Assembly: GCF_004307995.1 (NCBI RefSeq) | Contig: NZ_SIRE01000038.1 | Location: forward strand, 1-64,000 | Origin: Paenibacillus thalictri | GTDB lineage: Bacteria; Bacillota; Bacilli; Paenibacillales; NBRC-103111 | DNA: 64,000 nucleotides | Direction: 5' to 3' | Shown: piece after piece, positions 24,312 to 33,525 of the stretch | How positions within the stretch are numbered: position 1 is the first letter of the stretch | How the letters are laid out: every line of letters starts with the position of its first letter | Translations under genes and position numbers: made by a program | Notes under the pieces: model-generated | What the model saw: only the letters and a program-made list of their open reading frames with translations | Told to the model about the DNA's origin: nothing | The model's database searches: none

Positions 24312-25328
24312 ATGAGATTACTGATCGTAGACGACGAACCCATTATTCGCAATGGATTAACAAAGATGGCGAATGATTATTCGCAGCAGTTCGAAACCCT
24401 CGAAATGGCGACTAACGGCTTGGAAGCCATGGAGAGAATTATTCAAACGGAGCCCGACTTGGTGCTTACGGATATCCGTATGCCGAAAATGGACGGCCTG
24501 GAGCTTTGCCAGAAAATTCACGAACATTATCCGCATATTCAGGTAGTTGTCATTTCCGGATATAGCGATTTCGAATATGCACAAAAGTGTTTGTCTTACG
24601 GGGTCAAGCATTATTTGTTGAAGCCGGTAACGCCGCCCGATCTACACGAGCTGTTTGACCAGATAATGAAATCGCGGACGCCCGGTTACATCCCTGTTTC
24701 CAAATATGTCGAGTGGACTCTGCGGCTGGAGCAAAGCATCTGGTCGCTGCAGGAGGATGAACGACTCCAACTGCAGGCAGAATGGCGCGACCACTGCGCT
24801 CAAGTGTCTGCTCAGCAATTAAAAGAGTTACTGCATGATGTGACGGCGCTGCTGCAGAAAAATTTCCTAGAGAAAAAACGTCCGTTTCATTCCGGCGTAA
24901 CCGAACCGTTTCAAGCGGCGACCAAAGCGGAGTTATTCCGCGAATTTGAAGATAGGCTGGACACACTTACAAACGATCTTCAGACCGCCCGTCGCGGTAA
25001 TTTCAAAGACCCGATGGAGGAAGCGAAGGCTTATATCGACACACACTTGTCTGTTGAAGTTTCCTTGAAGGAAGTGGCCGATATCGTTGGGATCACGCCA
25101 ACCTATTTCAGTGCCTTATTCAAAAAATTGACCAATGAAACGTTTGTTAGCTACCGAATTCATCGCCGCATGGAGAAAGCGCGCGAGCTGCTTTCTATTC
25201 CGCATATGCGCACCGTTGATGTGGCATCTGAAGTGGGCTACGACGACTATCCGCATTTTACGAAAACGTTTAAGAAAATATTCGGTATTTCCCCTTCGGA
25301 ATATCGCTTATCGATCGGTATTAAATGA
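24312..25328 (+). CDS. Response regulator with AraC-type DNA-binding domain (YesN-like)
   Basis: The receiver domain (1-120) has Asp54 as phosphorylation site and Lys104 in LLKP. A linker leads to two AraC helix-turn-helix motifs at about 235-335 (VADIVGITPTYFSALFKK and DVASEVGYDDYPHFTKTFKK). GGGGGG before the ATG serves as RBS. The stop overlaps the kinase start by four bases. It likely activates the divergent permease operon and the GH95 and binding-protein genes in answer to an external sugar. Confidence 0.92.
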   Translation: MRLLIVDDEPIIRNGLTKMANDYSQQFETLEMATNGLEAMERIIQTEPDLVLTDIRMPKMDGLELCQKIHEHYPHIQVVVISGYSDFEYAQKCLSYGVKHYLLKPVTPPDLHELFDQIMKSRTPGYIPVSKYVEWTLRLEQSIWSLQEDERLQLQAEWRDHCAQVSAQQLKELLHDVTALLQKNFLEKKRPFHSGVTEPFQAATKAELFREFEDRLDTLTNDLQTARRGNFKDPMEEAKAYIDTHLSVEVSLKEVADIVGITPTYFSALFKKLTNETFVSYRIHRRMEKARELLSIPHMRTVDVASEVGYDDYPHFTKTFKKIFGISPSEYRLSIGIK

Positions 25329-27148
25329 AAAATCTCAATTTATTTCAAAAACTGTTTCTCTCTTATCTGATCGTCATTTTGCTCTCGTTGGCTAGCGTAG
25401 GTGTTTTTTCTTACTGGACTTCCTCAGGGGAGCTGGACCAGCTTGTGGAAAGCCAGCTGTCGCAGGTAGTTGAAAATGCAGTGCACCATACGGATCTTTA
25501 CATTCGCGCTTACGAGCGGGCGATGGTATCACTTTTGAACAGCAATGACGTAAAGCGATTCATTGACCTCCCTCAGGGGGAAATCGGCTATCCTTACTAT
25601 GAGCTGCGTAAGGTGATCAAGGAGCTTGGCATTGAACCGGCATTTATTCGCAATCCGGAAATTGCCGACATCTTTCTGCTCAGCTTTAACGATAATGCGA
25701 TGTATTTCTATAACGATTCGAATGGCGAATCGTTTAGCAAAGAGCAGACTCGCCAGCAACTGAAGTTTTACGTAGAAAACACGAATCCGGAAGGCAAACT
25801 TAGCGTTCTGAACCACAGTATCCTGCCGAATCAAAATAATTTGATGCTGACGCTAGTACGGCGCATACGCGGGCTTTCATCTACGGAACCTATGGGTATT
25901 CTGGCGATTGAATTACGCGCATCGGAACTGGCGGAATTATGGAAAGGCATCGAGCTTGGAAAGAACGGTTACTTTTTCATAGCTGATGAGAATGGCCGGT
26001 ATGTTTACCTTCCGGATGTGAAGCAGGTCGGCAGTACTTTGCCTGAAACCATCAAGCAGCAGGTCCTCCAAGCCGGTCCTCATGCTTTTACCGCACAGAT
26101 TGACGGTAAAGAGATGATGTTTATGAGCCGGAGTTCCAACTATGGCAATTGGCGGCTGGTCGTCTCCATGTCGGTTGATGAATTGCACAAACCGGTAAAT
26201 ACGATTCGAACCACAACGATTGTTGTCGGTTTGTTCACGTTAATCTTGGTGTTATGGCTTGCTTTCCGTTTCAGTAAAACAATTACGGGACCCATTCGCA
26301 TATTAAAAAGCGCGATGCGTCAAACGGAACAAGGGAACTGGGCGACGATTCCGATCCCGGAGCATCGCGATGAAATCGTTGAGCTAATGAGCCGTTACAA
26401 TTTGATGGTGAACCGGCTTTCGGAGCTGGTCGACAAGGTGTATCAGGCTGAGCTCAGCGATAAGGAAAGCCGAATGGAACGGCAGAAGGCGGAATTTCAG
26501 TCGATGCAGCTGCAGATCAACCCGCACTTTCTGTACAATACGCTGGAAACCATCGTGTGTTATGCGGTCATCCGCGATTCAAAGGAAATCTCCGAGATCG
26601 TCAAAGCGTTATCGTATATGCTGCGTTATTCCGTACGAACGAATTTGGAAGAAATTACGGTCGCCAACGAACTTAAGCATATGCTGCATTTTCTTGTGGT
26701 GCTGCAGCATCGAATCGGCAGGGAGTTTGAGGTTGACGTAGCTATTCCGCCTGAGTTTTTGCTGCGGAACATGGTGCGCTTAACACTTCAGCCGCTTGTG
26801 GAAAATGTGTTTAAGCACGCCTTTCCGGATGGTGTGGAGGATTACCATTATGTGCGCGTTAATGCGGGCGAAGATGAGCATATCTTTTGGGTCACCGTCG
26901 AAGATAATGGGGCAGGCATAAGCGAAGCTAGGCTTGAGGAGCTGCGGGAAAAGCTTGATGCGAACCGGCTGGCAGATCGGGAAAGCAAATCTCCTGACGG
27001 AATCGGCGGGATTGGTGTTGTCAATGTTCACAGGCGAATTCAAATGGTATTCGGCGAACAGTATGGATTGAAGATTGAGAGTGAGCTGGATAAAGGAACA
27101 AAGCTAACGATGATTATGCCGGCGGATGGGAGAAGCATCGGAGACTAA
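25325..27148 (+). CDS. Sensor histidine kinase (YesM-like)
   Basis: The 607-residue kinase has a membrane helix at about 8-28, an extracellular sensor region (about 30-285), a second helix (about 290-312), HAMP and a His_kinase domain. The phosphorylated residue is His401 in INPHFLYNTLE. The HATPase region contains LQPLVENVFKHA and GIGGIGVVNVHRRI. It is translationally coupled to the preceding response regulator and ends at a strong terminator. The direct substrate is unknown; fucose-containing sugars are likely from the context. Confidence 0.92.
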   Translation: MKNLNLFQKLFLSYLIVILLSLASVGVFSYWTSSGELDQLVESQLSQVVENAVHHTDLYIRAYERAMVSLLNSNDVKRFIDLPQGEIGYPYYELRKVIKELGIEPAFIRNPEIADIFLLSFNDNAMYFYNDSNGESFSKEQTRQQLKFYVENTNPEGKLSVLNHSILPNQNNLMLTLVRRIRGLSSTEPMGILAIELRASELAELWKGIELGKNGYFFIADENGRYVYLPDVKQVGSTLPETIKQQVLQAGPHAFTAQIDGKEMMFMSRSSNYGNWRLVVSMSVDELHKPVNTIRTTTIVVGLFTLILVLWLAFRFSKTITGPIRILKSAMRQTEQGNWATIPIPEHRDEIVELMSRYNLMVNRLSELVDKVYQAELSDKESRMERQKAEFQSMQLQINPHFLYNTLETIVCYAVIRDSKEISEIVKALSYMLRYSVRTNLEEITVANELKHMLHFLVVLQHRIGREFEVDVAIPPEFLLRNMVRLTLQPLVENVFKHAFPDGVEDYHYVRVNAGEDEHIFWVTVEDNGAGISEARLEELREKLDANRLADRESKSPDGIGGIGVVNVHRRIQMVFGEQYGLKIESELDKGTKLTMIMPADGRSIGD

Positions 27149-27164
27149 ATAGGGTTCATGGAAG

Positions 27165-27209
27165 AAAAAAGGAAGGAAGCTTCGTGTTGAAGCAATCCTT
27201 CCTTTTTTC
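27165..27209. terminator. Bidirectional terminator between kinase and fucosidase genes
   Basis: A long hairpin (AAAAAAGGAAGGAAGCTTC pairing with GAAGCAATCCTTCCTTTTTT) has A-rich and T-rich flanks on both sides. It therefore works for both convergent genes. Confidence 0.9.
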
Positions 27210-27231
27210 AGAATATGAGTATAACCATGAT

Positions 27232-29559
27232 CTAATCGCAGCTTCCTTCGGCAAGGAGTACCCGATAAGTTTGTCCTGCCTGTGCAGCAAACTCGACAAT
27301 GGCGCCATTATTGGTGAACGCAACTGCCGCTCCATCTTCACATTGCACAAAAAGCTGTTGTTCATAGCGAATGCGGCATGTTCCCGTTTGACCGGCACGT
27401 ATTTGCGCTTCCTGAAGTTGCCCTGCTCGCCAGCGGATGTTGATGCCAAATGCCCCGCGGGCGCGCAATCCCTTAATTTCTCCATCCTGCCACGCTGCTT
27501 TGGGCAGGGCAGGCAGCAATTCAATAACGCCGCCATGGGACTGGAGCAGCATCTCCGCAATACCCGCAGTTGCGCCAAAGTTGCCGTCAATTTGAAACGG
27601 AGGATGGCAGTCGAGCAGATTCGGATACGTGGACGCAGCTATCAGTTTACGGATATGCTCGTATGCAGCAGCTCCGTCCCCAAGCCTTGCCCAGAAGTTA
27701 ATGATCCAAGCCCGGCTCCAGCCCGTATGGCCGCCTCCGTTCGCGAGTCGCCGCTGTAAGGTTTGCTTAGCGGCTTCCGCCAGCTCCGGCGTCTGGTGCT
27801 TGTCAATCATTTCTCCAGGGTGCAGAGCGAATAATTGGGAAATGTGGCGGTGTCCGGGTTCGGCTTCTTCGTAATCTTCCAGCCACTCCATGATCTGTCC
27901 GTGCTTGCCGATTCTAATGTCCGGCAGCCGTTTGATCGCTGCTTCCAAGCGGCGGCGAAGCGTTCCATCCGCTTGGATGATATGTGACGCCTCCATACAA
28001 GCATGGAATAACGTATGAACAATTTGCATATCCATCGCAGGTCCCATGCATAAATTTCCGCGAGTCCCGTCCGGAAGAACAAACTTGTTCTCAGGAGAAA
28101 TGGACGGTCCCGTTACGAGATGACCTTGGCCGTCATCGACCATATACGCGAGCAGAAATTCCGCCGCCTCCGCCATTACCGGATAGGCTTGTTCTGCAAG
28201 GAACGTTACATCCATGCTGTACCGGTAATGCTCCCACAGGTGCAGAGATAGCCAAGCAGCGCCTAGCGGCCAGATGGAGGAAGAAATAAGCATGCCTTCG
28301 ATGCGTGTTTCTCCCCAAATATTCGTATTATGATGCGCGACAAATCCTTCGCAGCCATAAAGGTCTTGCGCTGTCTTCCGGCCATGCGGCCGCATGCGTT
28401 CGATGAGATCAAACAACGGTTCATGGCATTCGGCAAGTCCGCACGACTCCGCAGGCCAATAATTCATTTCCGTGTTGATATTGATCGTATATTTGGATTC
28501 CCAGGGCGGCGTATAGCTGTCGTTCCATATGCCCTGCAGGTTAGCCGCCATGCTGCCCGGACGCGAGCAAGATATAAGCAAGTACCGCCCATACTGAAAA
28601 AAAAGCTCGACCAAGCTGTTGTCCTCATGGCCGGCTTTGACGAGCTCCAGCCTCCGGTCCGTCGGCAGTTTGGCCTGAACTTCAGCGGTTTCTGCTGAAA
28701 TATTCAGCAAAACCCGGTTGAATTTCTCCGCATACTCCTCGATATGGCTGCGTTTTAGCTGCTCGTACCGCTCCGCCGCTGCAGCTTCTACCCGCGCGAG
28801 ACATGCATCTTCCGGCTTCGCTGAACGGAAAGTCGATTCCGCAGCAATCAAGAAGGTCACGGCATTCGCACCTTCGACCGACAGGGAATCGCCAATCGTT
28901 CGGACAAAACCCTCTTCGGCGACAGCTTTCACTGCGCAGGTGAATCGGATGCCGTCCGTGCCGCTTTCACCTTCCATAAGTATCGTATCCGCCGCAATCG
29001 CCCGGCTGCCTCCGTCAAACGGCCGCCGCATCAGATTCGCGCTGCAAGTCAGCCCTCCCGGATGGTCGCATGTTACACGTACGACCATCACTTGATCGGC
29101 CGCGCTGCTGAAATACTCACGCCGGTAGCTGGTTGTGCCGATCCGATAACTGACCGTGGCGACCGCTGTTTCCAAATCCAGCTCGCGGACATAGGCCTCC
29201 GCAGGCAGCTGATGATGAAGAAACCAGACAAGCAAATCGCCTAACGGCTGATACGGGCTGTAATACTTAGGGCCTGACATTAACGCCATCCGGCTTAGAT
29301 GCTCGGCTTCTTCCTGCTTGCCTTGCATGAGCATCCGGCGAATCTCCGCTAAATGCGACTGTGCGTCCGGATTATTCGCTTGCTTGGGTCCGCCATACCA
29401 AATGGTATCTTCATTCATTTGAATTTTCTCTTGTGCAGGCGCTCCGTGAATCATCCCGCCCAAGCGCCCGTTGCCGATCGGCAGCGCCTCGTCCCATTTG
29501 GCTGTCCATTTCTCATACCATAGTTTTAAAGGGGGGCGTCCCTTACCTAATTCAGTCAT
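27232..29559 (-). CDS. Alpha-L-fucosidase, glycoside hydrolase family 95
   Basis: The 775-residue enzyme removes alpha-linked L-fucose by an inverting mechanism (some GH95 members act on L-galactose). Hallmarks are the N-terminal EALPIGNGRLGGMIHG and MNEDTIWYGGP, the central INTEMNYWPAES and the C-terminal HPPFQIDGNFGATAGI. Asp658 in the last motif matches the catalytic-base Asp of Bifidobacterium AfcA, and the Asn residues of NINTEMNYWP match its other catalytic residues. There is no signal peptide, so it should act on imported oligosaccharides in the cytoplasm. It follows the binding-protein gene on the same strand. Confidence 0.94.
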   Translation of the reverse strand: MTELGKGRPPLKLWYEKWTAKWDEALPIGNGRLGGMIHGAPAQEKIQMNEDTIWYGGPKQANNPDAQSHLAEIRRMLMQGKQEEAEHLSRMALMSGPKYYSPYQPLGDLLVWFLHHQLPAEAYVRELDLETAVATVSYRIGTTSYRREYFSSAADQVMVVRVTCDHPGGLTCSANLMRRPFDGGSRAIAADTILMEGESGTDGIRFTCAVKAVAEEGFVRTIGDSLSVEGANAVTFLIAAESTFRSAKPEDACLARVEAAAAERYEQLKRSHIEEYAEKFNRVLLNISAETAEVQAKLPTDRRLELVKAGHEDNSLVELFFQYGRYLLISCSRPGSMAANLQGIWNDSYTPPWESKYTININTEMNYWPAESCGLAECHEPLFDLIERMRPHGRKTAQDLYGCEGFVAHHNTNIWGETRIEGMLISSSIWPLGAAWLSLHLWEHYRYSMDVTFLAEQAYPVMAEAAEFLLAYMVDDGQGHLVTGPSISPENKFVLPDGTRGNLCMGPAMDMQIVHTLFHACMEASHIIQADGTLRRRLEAAIKRLPDIRIGKHGQIMEWLEDYEEAEPGHRHISQLFALHPGEMIDKHQTPELAEAAKQTLQRRLANGGGHTGWSRAWIINFWARLGDGAAAYEHIRKLIAASTYPNLLDCHPPFQIDGNFGATAGIAEMLLQSHGGVIELLPALPKAAWQDGEIKGLRARGAFGINIRWRAGQLQEAQIRAGQTGTCRIRYEQQLFVQCEDGAAVAFTNNGAIVEFAAQAGQTYRVLLAEGSCD

Positions 29560-29601
29560 TGTGTTCCCTCTCTTTCATATAAAATGAGCAATAATGAAGG
29601 A

Positions 29602-29641
29602 AAAGTATTTGTCCGACTGCCTGGGCAGGAACAAATACTTT
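29602..29641 (-). terminator. Intercistronic hairpin between binding protein and fucosidase genes
   Basis: The arms AAAGTATTTGT and ACAAATACTTT enclose an inner palindrome CTGCCTGGGCAG. Only a short T-tract follows on the minus strand. It may partly terminate or protect the upstream mRNA so that the binding protein is made in excess over the enzyme. Confidence 0.6.
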
Positions 29642-29656
29642 CTATGATCGTTGCAA

Positions 29657-31222
29657 TTAATTTATATTTTTCGAAACAATAACGCCAGTACCTTGTTTAT
29701 AGCGCTCTGTCGCTTCTTTCAAAATCTCATTGCCACCTTTATTTTTATACTCCTCAATCACCTTCGGCCAATCGGAGATAGGTTCCTTGCCATAGATCAT
29801 CTTGATCATATGATCGATGATCAATTTCGGCCCCACATCGTCGGCTTGAGGCGCTACATCCGGAAATTTGGCGGTCGATTGCAGCGCAGGCACAAAACGT
29901 ACTGAACCGAGTCCTTCCTTCGAGACAACCGTATCCAATGCCTTAATCATCTCACGTCCGTTTTCCGTCAATTCTTCTTTGGCTTTATTGTACGCGCCAT
30001 CGTGGACAAGCCAGAAGATGCCGCGGAATATGTCATCGTCAACCGCATCCGGCGTCGTTGGCTGTTTAAAATTAACTTTGCCGTTTTCCATGGTGTACGT
30101 TTCGCCTTCGATACCGAAGGAAAAGTATCTTTCTGCTTCAGGTGTCGTCATCCATTCAAAAAACTTAATAATCTGAATCGCTTTATCTTTGGGTACTTTG
30201 TTATTGATGTAAAAGGACGTATTGACGCTCGAATAGAGGAGGTGACCTCCATAGTTCTCCGGTCCGCGCGGCGATGCAACGATTTCAATTTTGGCATCCG
30301 GAATGGCACTTTTGTATTTGTCGCGATAGCTGCCCAAATCTTTTGCATTCGCCGACCACATGCCGGCTTTGCCTGCTTCAATGTTTTTCGCATAATCCGT
30401 TTGGGAGATCGAAGCGAAGTCTTTGGGAATCAAGCCTTCATCAAACATCGTCTTAAACGTCTGCAGTGCTTTCATCATATTCTCGGAATCAAAAAACTTC
30501 GGTACAACTTGATCTCCTTGAATTTCAAATTGCGCAGGAAGAACATCGTAGGCCCCAAGCAGCGTATCCGCGTATTTGAAGTTTTCCCGCATCTGATAAG
30601 GGTTGGCCACTCCTTGCTTTTTAAGGGCGCGCATCACATTCAAGAATTCATCCACTGTCTTCGGAGCGGAAAGCCCGGTTTTTTCGAGCAGGTCTGTTCG
30701 GATATATAAAGCGCGCCGGGAAGGTGTGGACATCCACATGGGGATGCCGTACATTTTTCCGTTTAAGCTTGTTTCCTGCCAGGCATCCTTCGGCACCAAT
30801 TTCATAAGGTTGGGAGCATATTCCTTCAGCAGATCGTCCAGCGGCATAAATACGCCGGATTCCACGGAGCCGGACATCCCTTTTGTGGTAGCGCCTCCAA
30901 CATTCTGTACAACGTCAGGAAGGTCATTTGAGGCAAACATCAGCGACATTTTTTGATCGAAATCTTTTAAAGGGATCATACGCATGTCAATATCCGTGTT
31001 CGTAAGTTCCTCTAATTTCTTTACCCATTTTTCATTATTCACATCGGTCGATTTCTCGGCAAGCCTGCTTCCGCTTGTTGCCATGGACATGGAAAACTTT
31101 AATTTTTCATTTTTTTTGGAAGCATCACCGGATGTTGCGTTTGGCGTCGCTCCACTGCTGCAACCCGCTATTAGACTGACCGTTAGTGCACTGGTCAATG
31201 TCAACCCGATCACTTTTTTCAT
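29657..31222 (-). CDS. Sugar ABC transporter substrate-binding lipoprotein (LipO family)
   Basis: The 521-residue lipoprotein has lipobox LIAGC with Cys21, then an extracellular solute-binding domain of the LplA/LipO type. ATG at 31222 is chosen because GGAG lies eight bases upstream and the signal peptide then begins MKKVIG; a longer reading adds 16 residues with no RBS. It heads the operon with the GH95 fucosidase and probably serves the permeases at 22197-24046, which lie beyond the regulator pair. Confidence 0.92.
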   Translation of the reverse strand: MKKVIGLTLTSALTVSLIAGCSSGATPNATSGDASKKNEKLKFSMSMATSGSRLAEKSTDVNNEKWVKKLEELTNTDIDMRMIPLKDFDQKMSLMFASNDLPDVVQNVGGATTKGMSGSVESGVFMPLDDLLKEYAPNLMKLVPKDAWQETSLNGKMYGIPMWMSTPSRRALYIRTDLLEKTGLSAPKTVDEFLNVMRALKKQGVANPYQMRENFKYADTLLGAYDVLPAQFEIQGDQVVPKFFDSENMMKALQTFKTMFDEGLIPKDFASISQTDYAKNIEAGKAGMWSANAKDLGSYRDKYKSAIPDAKIEIVASPRGPENYGGHLLYSSVNTSFYINNKVPKDKAIQIIKFFEWMTTPEAERYFSFGIEGETYTMENGKVNFKQPTTPDAVDDDIFRGIFWLVHDGAYNKAKEELTENGREMIKALDTVVSKEGLGSVRFVPALQSTAKFPDVAPQADDVGPKLIIDHMIKMIYGKEPISDWPKVIEEYKNKGGNEILKEATERYKQGTGVIVSKNIN

Positions 31223-31397
31223 CTCATACGCTCCATTTAACTTAAGAATTAACCTCGCTTGGTTATCCATATCTTATATCGTATCCCAAGCAACGAGAAT
31301 GTATTTTTTTACACTGGTGTTGTGTTCATTTTTGATTTTGACCTGAGAGGACGCCTTTTTGACGCCTGCTTGTCTGGCATAATGTTTGAAATTATTT

Positions 31398-31438
31398 TAT
31401 AATGTTGTAGGGACTTTCCTTAAAGAACGTTATCTTAA
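31398..31438 (+). promoter_or_regulatory. kduD promoter -10 box and possible operator
   Basis: TATAAT at 31398-31403 is a perfect -10 box, but the -35 region is poor. An imperfect palindrome TTAAAGAACGTTATCTTAA (31420-31438) with an AACGTT core lies just downstream of the expected start point, where a LacI-type repressor (KdgR-like) could block transcription. No kdgR gene is in the window. Confidence 0.4.
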
Positions 31439-31465
31439 ATATTAAACATACAAGAGGTGCTAAAG

Positions 31466-32221
31466 ATGAGTTTTTTTGATTTGAGCGGCAAAGTGGCATT
31501 AGTAACGGGCGGAGCCGTTGGTTTGGGCGGGGGCATTTCGCTTGGACTGGCGCAGGCCGGAGCGGACGTCGTGATCGTTACCAGCAACGACAGAAACCGC
31601 GAAACGCAAAATCAAATCGAAGCTATGGGCTGCAAAGCACATACGATCGTCGCTAACCTGATGGACGAGCAGGCTCTTCCCGGCGTCGTTGAGCAGGCGC
31701 TGCAGGCGATGGGCAAAATCGACATCCTTGTGAATAACGCCGGCATCATTCGCCGTACCCCTGCTGCGGACCACGCTGCACAGGATTGGTACGATGTGCT
31801 TAACTTGAACCTGAATTCGGCATTTTTCCTGTCTCAGCTCGTAGGCCGCGAGATGATCAAACAAGGCTCGGGCAAAATCATCAACATCGCTTCGATGTTG
31901 TCTTTCCAAGGCGGCATTAACGTTCCCGGCTATACTGCATCGAAACATGCGATTGCCGGCGTAACCAAAGCGCTGGCCAACGAGTGGGCTTCCAAAAACA
32001 TCCAGGTCAATGCTATTGCGCCAGGCTACATGGCGACTGACAACACAACGGCATTACGTGCGGACGAAGAGCGCAGCGCGCAAATTTTGGTGCGCATCCC
32101 GGCTGCCCGTTGGGGTACACCGGAAGATATGCAAGGTCCTGTCGTATTCCTGGCTTCCAAAGCTTCCGACTACATGAGCGGTCACGTATTGTGCGTGGAC
32201 GGCGGGTGGATGACGCGATAA
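31466..32221 (+). CDS. kduD: 2-dehydro-3-deoxy-D-gluconate 5-dehydrogenase (SDR family)
   Basis: KduD reduces 2,5-diketo-3-deoxygluconate to 2-keto-3-deoxygluconate (KDG) in uronate and pectin breakdown. The 251-residue short-chain dehydrogenase has the cofactor motif TGGAVGLGGGI, NNAG near residue 90, and the catalytic Tyr156-x-x-x-Lys160 (YTASK). Length and the C-terminal CVDGGWMTR match KduD. The ATG at 31466 has AGAGGTG six bases upstream; a GTG nine bases earlier is part of that RBS. kdgK and kdgA follow and would process the product. Other SDR activities such as gluconate 5-dehydrogenase are possible. Confidence 0.85.
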   Translation: MSFFDLSGKVALVTGGAVGLGGGISLGLAQAGADVVIVTSNDRNRETQNQIEAMGCKAHTIVANLMDEQALPGVVEQALQAMGKIDILVNNAGIIRRTPAADHAAQDWYDVLNLNLNSAFFLSQLVGREMIKQGSGKIINIASMLSFQGGINVPGYTASKHAIAGVTKALANEWASKNIQVNAIAPGYMATDNTTALRADEERSAQILVRIPAARWGTPEDMQGPVVFLASKASDYMSGHVLCVDGGWMTR

Positions 32222-32306
32222 GGAGTTTATCCGGCGATTGGAAATATGAGAATATTTATTCATGAAATGATATACGACGGAAAGAGATTGCTGCTCCACC
32301 GCCAAT

Positions 32307-32353
32307 GAAAACCGTGTTTCTTTAATTTACCTTGCGGTAAAAACACGGTTTTC
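32307..32353 (+). terminator. Hairpin after kduD
   Basis: The arms GAAAACCGTGTTT and AAACACGGTTTTC pair perfectly over a 21-base loop. The outer arm supplies TTTTC but no long T-run follows, so it may be a weak terminator. The rest of the 298-base gap before kdgK holds its promoter and no gene that I can see. Confidence 0.55.
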
Positions 32354-32431
32354 AAAAGCGGACGTAAACTTTCCGCAGCAATTCCCTTTCCTCTGTATAT
32401 CTCATGGATAAATATTCGCAGCAGCGATCCG

Positions 32432-32461
32432 TTGGACAAACTCCTTACGGCTGGGTAAATA
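32432..32461 (+). promoter_or_regulatory. Candidate promoter of kdgK-kdgA
   Basis: The -35 TTGGAC (32432-32437), an 18-base spacer and -10 TAAATA (32456-32461) are a moderate sigma-A match. A small hairpin ACCAGGC/GCCTGGT (about 32481-32503) lies in the leader just before the RBS. Confidence 0.4.
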
Positions 32462-32519
32462 ATAAAAAAGATAAAATATTAACCAGGCGCAGGGGGCCTG
32501 GTTTAAGGGGGGTATAACG

Positions 32520-33494
32520 ATGGAGCAACGCAACGCACAGCAAATGTTCCGGCCGGAGATGATCACCTTCGGCGAAACGATGGCGCTTATGATGCCGAAC
32601 GGTTCCAAAGGGATTGAATATTCACCGCAGTTTCAAAGCTTGTTCGGCGGGGCGGAGAGCAACGTAGCGATTGGCGTGGCGCGCCTTGGGCACCGTGTGG
32701 GCTGGTTCAGCCGCCTTGGCAAAGATCCGCTGGGCAATTATATTTTGAAAAAAATCCGCGGCGAAGGCGTCGATGTATCCCGTGTCGAGCAGACGACGGA
32801 AGCGCCGACAGGCCTGATGTTCCGCGAAGTGGTCAACGGCAAGACGTCGGTGTATTATTACCGCAAAGGTTCTGCGGCCAGCACGCTGGCTCCGCAGCAT
32901 CTGGATGCGGACTACATCGGTCAAGCGCAAATTTTGCACGTGACCGGCATCACTCCCGCATTAAGCGCGACAAGCCGGGCTGCTGCGAGAGAAGCGATCC
33001 GTATCGCCAAAGCGGCGGGCGTCAAAGTTTGCTTTGACCCTAACCTGCGGCTGAAGTTGTGGTCGCTGGACGAAGCGCGCGAAGTGCTGCTTGATTGGGC
33101 GAAGGAAGCCGATTATTTCCTTCCCGGTCTGGATGAGCTGAAGCTTTTGTATCAAACGGACAATTTCGACGAAATTGTTAGCCGTCTTAATGAGTTGGAC
33201 GCCGTCTCGATCGTCAAAGGCGGCAACGATGAAACGTATGTCGTCGAGAAAAGCGGCGTGACAGCCGTTCCGTATTTTAAAGCGGAAAAAGTGGTCGATA
33301 CGGTAGGCGCGGGTGACGGTTTCTGCGCGGGTTTTATCGTTGGTTTGCTCAAGCAATACAGCTTGGCCGAAGCGGTGCGTCTGGGCAACTTGATCGGCTG
33401 TCTGGTCGTGCAGACGGAAGGCGACTGGGAAGGCATTCCGACCTGGGAGCAGGTCGAAGCGTTTCTGACCAATAAAGCTCATGTCGAGCGTTAA
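32520..33494 (+). CDS. kdgK: 2-dehydro-3-deoxygluconokinase (PfkB family)
   Basis: KdgK phosphorylates KDG to KDPG. The 324-residue sugar kinase has the PfkB N-terminal pattern FGGAESNVAIGVARLG and the C-terminal motif DTVGAGDGFCAGF with catalytic Asp266. Tyr and Arg residues in MFREVVNGKTSVYYYRKGSAAS fit KDG kinases. GGGGGG lies seven bases before ATG. The gene is followed 31 bases later by kdgA, whose enzyme cleaves the product. Confidence 0.92.
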   Translation: MEQRNAQQMFRPEMITFGETMALMMPNGSKGIEYSPQFQSLFGGAESNVAIGVARLGHRVGWFSRLGKDPLGNYILKKIRGEGVDVSRVEQTTEAPTGLMFREVVNGKTSVYYYRKGSAASTLAPQHLDADYIGQAQILHVTGITPALSATSRAAAREAIRIAKAAGVKVCFDPNLRLKLWSLDEAREVLLDWAKEADYFLPGLDELKLLYQTDNFDEIVSRLNELDAVSIVKGGNDETYVVEKSGVTAVPYFKAEKVVDTVGAGDGFCAGFIVGLLKQYSLAEAVRLGNLIGCLVVQTEGDWEGIPTWEQVEAFLTNKAHVER

Positions 33495-33525
33495 TATTAC
33501 TTAAGGAAAGAATGGTAGATAAGCG

